64,000 nt of DNA, from NCBI GenBank assembly GCA_022846075.1, contig AP025582.1, positions 1,550,001 through 1,614,000 on the forward strand, in the 5' to 3' direction. The DNA comes from Oscillospiraceae bacterium (GTDB lineage Bacteria; Bacillota; Clostridia; Oscillospirales; Oscillospiraceae). The notes beneath the pieces are model-generated. The model saw only the letters and a list, made by a program, of their open reading frames with translations, did no database searches and was not told where the DNA came from. Positions 32,006-40,646 of this stretch are shown one piece after another (the first letter of the stretch is position 1; every line of letters starts with the position of its first letter). The position numbers were made by a program, and so were the translations under genes.

Positions 32006-32081
32006 TTCTCTTTCTCCTTTCAGCAGTTCGACCATATTCGACAAGTAAAAAGCCTACCATGACGGAGAGAAAATGAGTAGA

Positions 32082-32125
32082 AAAATCTCCCCTTGCTCCT
32101 AGAATCTGGAGCAAGGGGAGATTTT
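32082..32125 (-). terminator. Terminator of FAD oxidoreductase gene
   Basis: An 18-bp perfect stem (32082-32099 with 32108-32125), loop of eight bases, with a T-tract on the minus strand. Confidence 0.88.
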
Positions 32126-32146
32126 ATACATCGATGGGAAAACGGA

Positions 32147-33724
32147 TCAGTTTGCGCAGACCGCCTCGGCCACCCGGATCCCGTCCACGGCGGCGGAGGT
32201 GATGCCCCCGGCGTAGCCGGCCCCCTCACCGCAGGGGTAGAGGCCCCGGAGGAGGGACTGGAACCCCTCGTCCCGGGGGAGGCGCACCGGGGAGGAGGAA
32301 CGGGTCTCCACCCCGGTCATGACGGCGGCAGGGTCGGCGAAGCCGTGGAGCTTGCGGTCAAAGACAGGCAGGGCGGCGCGGAGCGTGTCCGTCACGTATC
32401 CGGGGAGACAGTCCTCCAGGCTGCCGGGGACCACGCCGGGGCGGTAGGTGGGGGAGATCCCTGACAGGGAGAAAGAGGCCCGGCCAGCCAGGAAATCCCC
32501 CACGCTTTGCCCTGGGGCCAGGAAGGCGCCTCCGGAGGAGGAGGAGGCCAGACGCTCCCACCGCTCCTGGAAGGCGATGCCGTCCAGGGCGCCAGGGCCG
32601 AAGTCGGCGGGGGAGACCCCCACCAGGAAGCCGCCGTTGATGTTGGCCCCGTCCCGGGCCCGCAGGCTCATGCCGTTGGTGACCACGCCCCCCTGCTCCG
32701 AGGCGGCGGCCACCACCTGGCCGCCGGGACAGACGCAAAAGGTGAAGGCGGAGCGGCCGCCGGGCAGGTGGCAGGACAGCTTGTAGTCCGCCGGGGGGAG
32801 CTTTTCCCAGGCGGGGCCGTACTGGGCCGCCGAGACGGCCTCCTGACTGTGTTCGATCCGGCAGCCGATGGCGAAGGGCTTGGCCTCCATGGGGACTCCT
32901 GCCGCCTGAAGCATCCGGAAGGTGTCCCGGGCGGAGTGGCCGGGAGAGAGGACCAGGGCGTCGCAGTCCAGGCGGTAAGGCCCTTCCCCGGCGGTCACCT
33001 GGATCCCGGTGAGATGCCCGTCCCGGATCTCCAGACCGGTGAGTTGGTGGCCGAAGCGGACGTCGCACCCCAAGGCGATGAGCTCCCGGCGGATGCTTTT
33101 CACTACCTCCCGGAGAAGGTCGGTGCCCACGTGGGGTTTCTGCTGCCAGAGGATATCCTCCGGGGCGCCGTGCGTTACGAATTCCTCCAGGACGGCGGTG
33201 ATGCGCCTATCATGGGTGCCGGTGTTCAGCTTGCCGTCGGAAAAGGTGCCCGCGCCCCCTTCGCCGAACTGGACGTTGGAGGCGGGGTCCAGGGGCCCTC
33301 CGGACCAGAAGCGCTCCACGTCCGCCGCCCGCTCCTCCACCGGGCGTCCCCGCTCCAGGACGATGGGGGCAAGCCCGGCCCGGGCCAGAAACAGGGCGGC
33401 AAACAGCCCCGCGGGGCCCATGCCCACCACCACGGGAGGCAGGGGGGAGGCACGGCGGACCTGGGGGAACACATAGGGCTCAGGGGCCCAGAGGGACACA
33501 TTGGGGTCGTGGATACGGGAGAGCAGCCGGGCCTCATCCGCCGCCTCCACCCCCACTGCGCACACATAGCGCACATCCTGCTTCTTCCGGGCGTCCACGG
33601 AGCGGCGCAGAAGGAGCACCCTGTCCAGGGAGGCGGGGGAGACCCCCAGCAGCTTCGCCGCCCTGCGGGCCAGATCCTCGGGCATATAGTCCAGGGGGAG
33701 GGAGAGATTTTGTATCTTGATCAT
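32147..33724 (-). CDS. FAD-dependent dehydrogenase (COG2509-like)
   Basis: A 525-aa flavoprotein. A small N-terminal domain of about 90 residues precedes the FAD-binding Rossmann motif VVVGMGPAGLFAALFLARAG. VQFGEGGAGTFSDGKLNTG and the C-terminal GLYPCGEGAGYAGGITSAAVDG are family hallmarks. Its role is unknown, perhaps an oxidoreductase on quinone-like or unsaturated substrates. ATG at 33724 is preferred; GTG at 33733 is also possible. Monocistronic. Confidence 0.85.
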   Translation of the reverse strand: MIKIQNLSLPLDYMPEDLARRAAKLLGVSPASLDRVLLLRRSVDARKKQDVRYVCAVGVEAADEARLLSRIHDPNVSLWAPEPYVFPQVRRASPLPPVVVGMGPAGLFAALFLARAGLAPIVLERGRPVEERAADVERFWSGGPLDPASNVQFGEGGAGTFSDGKLNTGTHDRRITAVLEEFVTHGAPEDILWQQKPHVGTDLLREVVKSIRRELIALGCDVRFGHQLTGLEIRDGHLTGIQVTAGEGPYRLDCDALVLSPGHSARDTFRMLQAAGVPMEAKPFAIGCRIEHSQEAVSAAQYGPAWEKLPPADYKLSCHLPGGRSAFTFCVCPGGQVVAAASEQGGVVTNGMSLRARDGANINGGFLVGVSPADFGPGALDGIAFQERWERLASSSSGGAFLAPGQSVGDFLAGRASFSLSGISPTYRPGVVPGSLEDCLPGYVTDTLRAALPVFDRKLHGFADPAAVMTGVETRSSSPVRLPRDEGFQSLLRGLYPCGEGAGYAGGITSAAVDGIRVAEAVCAN

Positions 33725-33810
33725 GTAAATCACCGCTTTTCAGTGTACCATAGTTTGCCCCGTCGGACAACGCGGAAAATGACGAATCAAAAAGAATTAA
33801 ACTACACCTG

Positions 33811-33838
33811 TTGATTTTCTTTGAAACTGTGTTATAAT
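33811..33838 (+). promoter_or_regulatory. Promoter of radical SAM gene
   Basis: TTGATT (33811-33816), a 16-base spacer and TATAAT (33833-33838). Confidence 0.75.
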
Positions 33839-33923
33839 AATGATTAAGCAAGGTTATCAACATGCTGTCCCATACATAAATTACCAAGAGTGGCACGCTG
33901 AAAAAAGAATGGAGCTGAATACG

Positions 33924-35300
33924 ATGGGAGTAATGGATAAAGCCAAGCAGGCGGCTCTGGCCGCCGCGGTCAACGGGGCCTTGGGATACCTGGAAAAAGA
34001 CCCGGAAGAGAACCTTCCCAAGCTGATGGAACTGGTGGACCGTCTTTCTCCGGACGGCTGGTACGAGGGCCAACGGGGCGCCGTGCGCAGCGCCATTCAG
34101 AACAAGGACAACTGGTACGACCTCATTCTGCGGGTGTACGATCTGGACCCGGAGGTGCGCAAGGTCTTTTTCCGGAACTTTATCGTCAACGCCAGCCTGA
34201 AGGGCACCGGGATCCAGCAGGAGGTGGCCCATCGGGAGAACTGCAACGTGCCCTGGGCGGTGCTGCTGGACCCCACGTCGGCCTGTAACCTCCACTGCAC
34301 CGGCTGCTGGGCGGCGGAGTACGGAAATAAGCTCAACCTGACGCTGGAGGACATGGATTCCATCATCAGCCAGGGCAAAGAGCTGGGCATCTACATGTAC
34401 ATCTATACCGGCGGCGAGCCCTTGGTGCGGAAGGCCGACCTGATCAAGCTGTGTGAGATGCACCCAGACTGCGAATTCCTCTCCTTCACCAACGCGACCC
34501 TTATCGACGAGGCCTTCTGCCAGGATTTGCTGCGGGTGAAGAATTTTATTCCCGCCATCTCTCTGGAGGGCTTTGAGGAGGCCAACGACAGCCGGCGGGG
34601 CGAGGGCGTCTATGACAAGGTCACCACCGCCATGCGCCTCCTGAAGGATCACAAACTGCCCTTCGGCATCTCGGCCTGCTATACCAGCGTCAACTGCGAG
34701 GACATCACCAGCGAGGCCTTCTTCGACCAGCTCATCGACCTGGGGGCCCTGTTCACCTGGTTTTTCCACTACATGCCCGTGGGCAACGACGCGGCGCTGT
34801 CCCTGCTGCCCAGCCCGGAGCAGCGGGAGATGGTGTACCACCGCATCCGCCAGTTCCGGGGGAGCAAGGCCCTGTTTACGCTGGACTTCCAAAACGACGC
34901 CGAGTACATCGGCGGCTGCATCGCCGGCGGGCGGGAGTATCTGCACATCAACGCCAACGGGGACGTGGACCCCTGCGTGTTCATTCATTATTCCAATGCC
35001 AATATCCACGACTGCACACTGCTGGAGGCGCTGAAGAGCCCCATTTTCATGGCCTACCACGACAACCAGCCCTTCAATGACAACATGCTCCGGCCCTGCC
35101 CCATGCTGGAGAATCCGGAGCGGCTGCGCCAGCTTGTGAAGGAAACGGGAGCCAAGTCCACCGACATGCAGTCTCCCGAGAGTGCTGACCACCTCTGTGA
35201 CAAGTGCGAGCAGTACGCAGCCTGCTGGAAGCCCACGGCGGAAAAGCTGTGGAGCGAGACGCTGGAGAAAAAGGCGGCCGCGGCTTCGGGACGGAAATAA
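33924..35300 (+). CDS. Radical SAM protein with C-terminal cysteine domain
   Basis: A 458-aa protein. The radical SAM cluster motif CNLHCTGC gives Cys121, Cys125 and Cys128. GGEPLVRK is the SAM-binding GGE block. The N-terminal 100 residues are helical and the C-terminus carries further cysteines (GGCIAGG, DPCVF, CDKCEQYAACW), which may hold auxiliary clusters as in SPASM-type enzymes. The start is set at 33924 because the promoter predicts transcription from about 33845. No peptide substrate gene is adjacent, so its target is unknown. Confidence 0.83.
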   Translation: MGVMDKAKQAALAAAVNGALGYLEKDPEENLPKLMELVDRLSPDGWYEGQRGAVRSAIQNKDNWYDLILRVYDLDPEVRKVFFRNFIVNASLKGTGIQQEVAHRENCNVPWAVLLDPTSACNLHCTGCWAAEYGNKLNLTLEDMDSIISQGKELGIYMYIYTGGEPLVRKADLIKLCEMHPDCEFLSFTNATLIDEAFCQDLLRVKNFIPAISLEGFEEANDSRRGEGVYDKVTTAMRLLKDHKLPFGISACYTSVNCEDITSEAFFDQLIDLGALFTWFFHYMPVGNDAALSLLPSPEQREMVYHRIRQFRGSKALFTLDFQNDAEYIGGCIAGGREYLHINANGDVDPCVFIHYSNANIHDCTLLEALKSPIFMAYHDNQPFNDNMLRPCPMLENPERLRQLVKETGAKSTDMQSPESADHLCDKCEQYAACWKPTAEKLWSETLEKKAAAASGRK

Positions 35301-35310
35301 CCTACATAAG

Positions 35311-35341
35311 AAAGACCCGGCGGTGTTGCCGCCGGGTCTTT
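35311..35341 (+). terminator. Terminator of radical SAM gene
   Basis: AAAGACCCGGCGG (35311-35323) pairs with CCGCCGGGTCTTT (35329-35341), then TTT. Confidence 0.9.
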
Positions 35342-35410
35342 TTGTAATTGCCGACAAGAGAGAAAAGCCTCAAATATGAAATTTTGGAATGCTGTTGATG
35401 CAGATTTCTA

Positions 35411-35439
35411 TTGCGCATTCCCGTGTTGAAGGGTATAAT
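35411..35439 (+). promoter_or_regulatory. Promoter of gdhA
   Basis: TTGCGC (35411-35416), 17 bases, TATAAT (35434-35439). A leader of about 85 bases follows that can form a GGCGGG/CCCGCC stem near 35485-35507. Confidence 0.75.
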
Positions 35440-35493
35440 GAGGACAATCTTTCAGACGAAATGAAAGTGGCAGGGATAAATCTGGCGGGATAG

Positions 35494-36876
<1,383 letters not shown>

Positions 36877-36930
36877 CGCTTCAAAATCAATAAGCGATCC
36901 TGCTCTTAGAACCAAGTACAAGACAATAAT

Positions 36931-36962
36931 AAGGAGGGGCGCCCTAACGGGCGCCCCTCCTT
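36931..36962. terminator. Bidirectional terminator between gdhA and ackA
   Basis: A 14-bp stem (36931-36944 with 36949-36962) with TAAC loop; serves convergent genes. Confidence 0.9.
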
Positions 36963-36979
36963 TGACATTTAGTATCAGA

Positions 36980-38179
36980 TCAATGCTTGCCCACGATCTC
37001 AGCGGTGTCGGTGGCGATCATCAGCTCTTCATCGGTGGGGATGAGGAGGACCTTCACCTTGGAGTCGGCGGCGGAGATAACGGTCTCCTTGCCCCGGGTG
37101 TTGTTGGCTTCGGCATCCATCTTCACGCCCATGAACTCCAGGCCGGAGGCCACGGCCATCCGGGTGGCGGCGTCGTTCTCGCCCACGCCGGCGGTAAAGA
37201 CGATGGCATCCACTCCGCCCATGGCGGCGGCATAGGCGCCGATGAGCTTCTTCACGTTGTACTGGAAGCTCTCCAGCGCCAGCTCGGCCCGGTGGTTGCC
37301 GCCCTTGGCGGCGTCCTCCAGATCACGGAAGTCGGAGGACACGCCGGAGATGCCCAGCACGCCGGACTTCTTGTTGAGGATGTTCAGCATCTCCTTGATG
37401 TCCATGCCGTACTTGGTCATCAGGTACTCCAGGATGCCGGCGTCCAGATCGCCGGAACGGGTGCCCATGGGCAGGCCGGCCAGGGGGGTGAAGCCCATGG
37501 AGGTGTCCACGCTCTTGCCGCCGTCCACGGCGGCCACGGAGGAGCCGTTGCCCAGGTGGCAGGTGATGATCTTCACATCCTCGGCCTTCTTGCCCAGCAT
37601 GGCGGCGGCCCGGGCGGTGACATAGCGGTGGGAGGTGCCGTGGAAGCCGTAGCGGCGGACCTTGTCCTTCTCGTAATACTCATAGGGAAGGGCATAGAGG
37701 TAGGCCTTCTCAGGCATGGTCTGATGAAAGGCGGTGTCGAACACGGCCACCATGGGCACGCCGGGCATGACCTTCTGGCAGGCCTGGATGCCGGTGATGT
37801 TGGCGGGGTTGTGGAGAGGAGCCAGGGGGATGCACTCCTCCAGGGCCTTCATCACGTCGTCGGTGATGAGGGCGGAGGCGGCGAACTTCTCCCCGCCATG
37901 CACCACCCGGTGGCCCACGGCGTCGATTTCCTTCACGTCCTTGATGACGCCGTGCTCGGGGGAGACCAGGGCGTCCAGCACAGAGGCGATGGCCTCGGAG
38001 TGGGTGGGCATGGGGATCTCGAATTCCTTCTTCAGGTCCTTGGAGGGGACCTTGTGGGTCAGACGGCCGTCGATGCCGATGCGCTCGCACAGGCCCTTGG
38101 CCAGCACGTCGTGGCTGGCGGAGTCCATGAGCTGATACTTCAGGGAGGAGCTGCCGGCGTTGATGACGAGGATCTTCAT
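36980..38179 (-). CDS. ackA: Acetate kinase
   Basis: A 399-aa ASKHA-fold kinase making ATP and acetate from acetyl phosphate. The N-terminal [17 protein letters not shown], then [38 protein letters not shown] and [22 protein letters not shown] are all diagnostic. ATG has GAAGGAGAG upstream. No pta gene is adjacent. A Rex-like operator in the leader suggests control by NADH/NAD ratio. Confidence 0.97.
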   Translation of the reverse strand: MKILVINAGSSSLKYQLMDSASHDVLAKGLCERIGIDGRLTHKVPSKDLKKEFEIPMPTHSEAIASVLDALVSPEHGVIKDVKEIDAVGHRVVHGGEKFAASALITDDVMKALEECIPLAPLHNPANITGIQACQKVMPGVPMVAVFDTAFHQTMPEKAYLYALPYEYYEKDKVRRYGFHGTSHRYVTARAAAMLGKKAEDVKIITCHLGNGSSVAAVDGGKSVDTSMGFTPLAGLPMGTRSGDLDAGILEYLMTKYGMDIKEMLNILNKKSGVLGISGVSSDFRDLEDAAKGGNHRAELALESFQYNVKKLIGAYAAAMGGVDAIVFTAGVGENDAATRMAVASGLEFMGVKMDAEANNTRGKETVISAADSKVKVLLIPTDEELMIATDTAEIVGKH

Positions 38180-38237
38180 TGGTTCTTCTCTCCTTCAAAA
38201 TAAAAATGTTCCCGATACTTGTGATTCCATCAAAAAT

Positions 38238-38255
38238 GTGTTAAATTCTTAACAA
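38238..38255 (-). promoter_or_regulatory. Rex-like operator in ackA leader
   Basis: The plus strand reads GTGTTAAATTCTTAACAA. It contains the perfect palindrome TGTTAA-ATTC-TTAACA and matches the clostridial Rex consensus TTGTTAANNNNTTAACAA at all but one fixed position. It lies 20-37 bases downstream of the predicted ackA transcription start, where a repressor would block elongation. Confidence 0.7.
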
Positions 38256-38281
38256 GATAGGGACAAAAACTCAACGTTTTT

Positions 38282-38309
38282 ATTGTATCACTTTTTGGAA
38301 AAAGAACAA
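38282..38309 (-). promoter_or_regulatory. Promoter of ackA
   Basis: Minus strand TTGTTC (38304-38309), a 16-base spacer and TACAAT (38282-38287). Confidence 0.55.
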
Positions 38310-38364
38310 CTCCTTTTTCCGTGCAAAAGAACGCGGAAAGAGTGGGCGTATTTGGAGGAAAGTC

Positions 38365-39546
38365 ATGAAAGCAGTGGGCATCGTCGCGGAATATAACCCC
38401 TTCCACCTGGGTCATGCCCACCACATCGCCGAGACACGCCGGCGTTTGGGCGGGGAGACGCCGGTGGTGTGCGTCATGTCCGGCAGCTGGGTCCAGCGGG
38501 GGGAGTGCGCCCTGACGGACAAGTGGACCCGGGCGGCCCTGGCGCTGGCAGGGGGAGCCGACCTGGTGCTGGAACTGCCCCTGCCCTGGGCCATCTCCTC
38601 TGCCGAGGGCTTTGCCCGGGGGGCGGTGGCCACGCTGGAGGCTACCGGTGTGGTGGATACCATCTCCTTTGGAAGCGAGAGCGGCGACCTGGAGGCCCTC
38701 AAACATCTGGCGGAAGTCCTGGAGGGGGAGGAATACCGGGACGCGCTACGGGTGGAGATGGGCAAGGGGATCTCCTTTGCGGCGGCCCGGGAAAAAGCCG
38801 CCCAGCGCTGCGTGGGAAAAGAGGCGGCGCTGCTGAACAGCCCCAACGACAGCCTGGGGGTGGAATACCTGCGGGCGGCGGGCAAAGGACTGGCCACCAT
38901 GGCCATTTTACGGCAAGGGGTTTTCCATGACAGCGATTGCCCCGCAAATGGTTTTGCCTCCGCCTCCACGCTGCGTGCTCTGGCCGGGCAGGGGCGGTGG
39001 GAGGAGCTGGAGCGCTGGACGCCGCCGGGGACCCGGGCCGCGCTGGAGCGGGCCGGGTCGGCGGATATGGAGCGGATCCAGCGGGCGGTCCTGGCCCGGC
39101 TGAGGCAGATGGACGAGAGGGACTTCTCCCGGCTTCCCGACAGCGGGGCGGCGGAAGGTCTGCCCGCCCGGCTGATGCGGGCGGCGGGAAAGGCCGGGAG
39201 CCTGGAGGAGTTTTATGAGCTGGCGAAGACCAAGCGGTACGCCCATGCCCGGATCCGGCGGCTGGCCCTGTGGGCCTTTTTGGGGCTGACCGCTGCCGAC
39301 CGCCCCGCCGGACCTTCCTATCTCCGGGTGCTGGGGATGAACGGCAGGGGAAAGGCCCTGCTGCGGGAGATGAAAGTTCGGGCGGCGGTGCCCGTCCTGA
39401 CAAAGACGGCCCATGTGCGGGAGCTGGACGAGGCGGCCCGGCGGCTTTTTGCGCTGGAATGCCGGGGGACCGACCTCTATGGGCTGTGTTTTGAGACAGT
39501 AAGGCCCGGCGGTATGGATTATACCGCCGGGCCCGTAGTGGTGTGA
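38365..39546 (+). CDS. tmcAL: tRNA(Met) cytidine acetate ligase
   Basis: A 393-aa nucleotidyltransferase-superfamily enzyme that uses acetate and ATP to make N4-acetylcytidine at the tRNA-Met wobble base. The HIGH-like motif VGIVAEYNPFHLGHAHH opens the protein. MSGSWVQRGE and GADLVLELP follow, and the C-terminal half is helical. Its need for acetate fits the neighbouring acetate kinase gene, though they are divergent. ATG follows GGAGGAAAG. Confidence 0.9.
   Translation: MKAVGIVAEYNPFHLGHAHHIAETRRRLGGETPVVCVMSGSWVQRGECALTDKWTRAALALAGGADLVLELPLPWAISSAEGFARGAVATLEATGVVDTISFGSESGDLEALKHLAEVLEGEEYRDALRVEMGKGISFAAAREKAAQRCVGKEAALLNSPNDSLGVEYLRAAGKGLATMAILRQGVFHDSDCPANGFASASTLRALAGQGRWEELERWTPPGTRAALERAGSADMERIQRAVLARLRQMDERDFSRLPDSGAAEGLPARLMRAAGKAGSLEEFYELAKTKRYAHARIRRLALWAFLGLTAADRPAGPSYLRVLGMNGRGKALLREMKVRAAVPVLTKTAHVRELDEAARRLFALECRGTDLYGLCFETVRPGGMDYTAGPVVV
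39503..39533. terminator. Hairpin embedded in tmcAL 3' coding end
   Basis: GGCCCGGCGGTAT (39503-39515) pairs with ATACCGCCGGGCC (39521-39533), loop GGATT. It lies within the last 15 codons of tmcAL and immediately after the opposing VTT gene. It has no U-run on either side, so it may be a weak terminator or a 3'-end stabiliser. Confidence 0.5.
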
Positions 39547-39547
39547 T

Positions 39548-40237
39548 TTATTTTTTGAGGCGCCTGAGGACGGCCTCCTCGAACCGGTCGCCATACTTCA
39601 TGGCCCAGAGGAACAGGGCCAGTCCGCCGAGGCCCAGCAGGACCATGCCCCACAGCGGGATGGAGAGGGCGGAACCGCCCAGGGCAGAGGCCACCAACAG
39701 CCCCCAGGGCCGGGCGACGGCCACCAGGACCAGGAACCGGCGAAAGGGCACGTCGGTGAGGCCCGCCATGATGCAGATGAGGTCGTCGGGGAAGAAGGGG
39801 AAGAGGAAGGCCAGAAAGAGGAACACATCCCGCTTGCGGCGGATGACCTCGCCGTACTTCTCCAGATTCCGGCGGCTGATGAACCGCTCGGCAAAGGGCC
39901 TGCCCAGGGTCCGGCCCAGTTGAAAGACGATGACGGAGCCCAAAGTGACCGCCCCGGCGGTGAGCAGGAAGGCCGGAAGGGTGCCGAAGAGGAGGCCTCC
40001 AACGGCCGCGGTGAGGTTGCTGGGAATGGGAGCCAGGATGACCGAGGCCAGCTGGATGGCGAAAAAGACGAAGTGAGAATAGGGTGTAAAACGTTCGATG
40101 TACCGGCGCAGCTCCCCTGGGGAGCCGATGGCGGAGAAAAAGCCGGAGCTCCAGAGTAGAAAGACGAGAAGAGCCAGAAGGACCAGCGTGATCACCAGGG
40201 TCACCCCCCATGTGATCCGCTCTTTGTCGGCTTTCAT
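39548..40237 (-). CDS. VTT domain (TVP38/TMEM64-type) membrane protein
   Basis: A 229-aa membrane protein with about six hydrophobic segments. It carries the VTT core, including the G-rich segment GGLLFGTLPAFLLTAGAVTLGSVIVFQLGR and FPFFPDDLICIMAGLTDV. Relatives (DedA/TVP38) are linked to lipid scrambling or undecaprenyl-phosphate recycling. ATG at 40237 follows AGAGGTGA with a six-base gap. Monocistronic; specific substrate unknown. Confidence 0.83.
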   Translation of the reverse strand: MKADKERITWGVTLVITLVLLALLVFLLWSSGFFSAIGSPGELRRYIERFTPYSHFVFFAIQLASVILAPIPSNLTAAVGGLLFGTLPAFLLTAGAVTLGSVIVFQLGRTLGRPFAERFISRRNLEKYGEVIRRKRDVFLFLAFLFPFFPDDLICIMAGLTDVPFRRFLVLVAVARPWGLLVASALGGSALSIPLWGMVLLGLGGLALFLWAMKYGDRFEEAVLRRLKK

Positions 40238-40356
40238 TCGCGTCACCTCTTTTCCTGTGTTCTATGGAACAGGATAACACGTTCCCCGGCGCAAATCCAT
40301 CATCAAATCCAGACGTTTTTCTTAAAAAAGGCGAAAGAAAAAAGGGTACAAAAAAG

Positions 40357-40379
40357 CCACACCTGGCACCAAGGTGTGG
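40357..40379 (-). terminator. Terminator of the 27-codon gene
   Basis: CCACACCT (40357-40364) pairs with AGGTGTGG (40372-40379). On the minus strand the stem is followed by CTTTTTTG, a proper U-tract. Confidence 0.75.
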
Positions 40380-40409
40380 TTACTTCTTTGCCGTGGAATG
40401 TTTTGTTGT

Positions 40410-40493
40410 TTACCGCTGGCTGGGGATCACGGTCCCGCCGGAGAAGATCATGTCGTCCACGTCTCCCGTGCGGTGCTTGTTCTCATAAGTCAT
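40410..40493 (-). CDS. Putative 27-aa microprotein
   Basis: A short ORF in the roughly 400-base gap between the VTT gene and fbp. It begins MTYENKHRTGD, continues through VDDMIFSGG and ends TVIPSQR before TAA. It has a near-perfect ribosome binding site (AAAGGAGGA, 7 bases from the ATG), its own sigma-A-type promoter (40525-40553) and its own terminator (40357-40379). All parts of a dedicated gene are therefore present. The peptide is polar, with no membrane segment or cysteines, and I do not recognise it. Confidence 0.6.
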   Translation of the reverse strand: MTYENKHRTGDVDDMIFSGGTVIPSQR

Positions 40494-40524
40494 AGCAGTT
40501 CCTCCTTTCTTTTGGACTGACCTT

Positions 40525-40553
40525 AGTATAGGCCCTTCCAAGATCAAAATCAA
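40525..40553 (-). promoter_or_regulatory. Promoter of the 27-codon gene
   Basis: Minus strand TTGATT (40548-40553), a 17-base spacer and TATACT (40525-40530). The predicted leader is about 25 bases. Confidence 0.72.
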
Positions 40554-40615
40554 GGGGATTTTGGTAATATTATATAAATGTAATGTAAATCTTTTGTGAA
40601 TAACGTAGAAAAAAG

Positions 40616-40643
40616 AAAGGGGCGAGCCACAACTCGCCCCTTT
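40616..40643 (-). terminator. Terminator of fbp
   Basis: AAAGGGGCGAG (40616-40626) pairs with CTCGCCCCTTT (40633-40643), followed on the minus strand by a T-rich tract. Confidence 0.88.
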
Positions 40644-40646
40644 ACA

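Noticed and set aside
33534-35357. 607-codon minus-strand ORF opposite the radical SAM gene
   Set aside because: Runs across a promoter, a terminator and two real genes; composition is typical of an antisense shadow.
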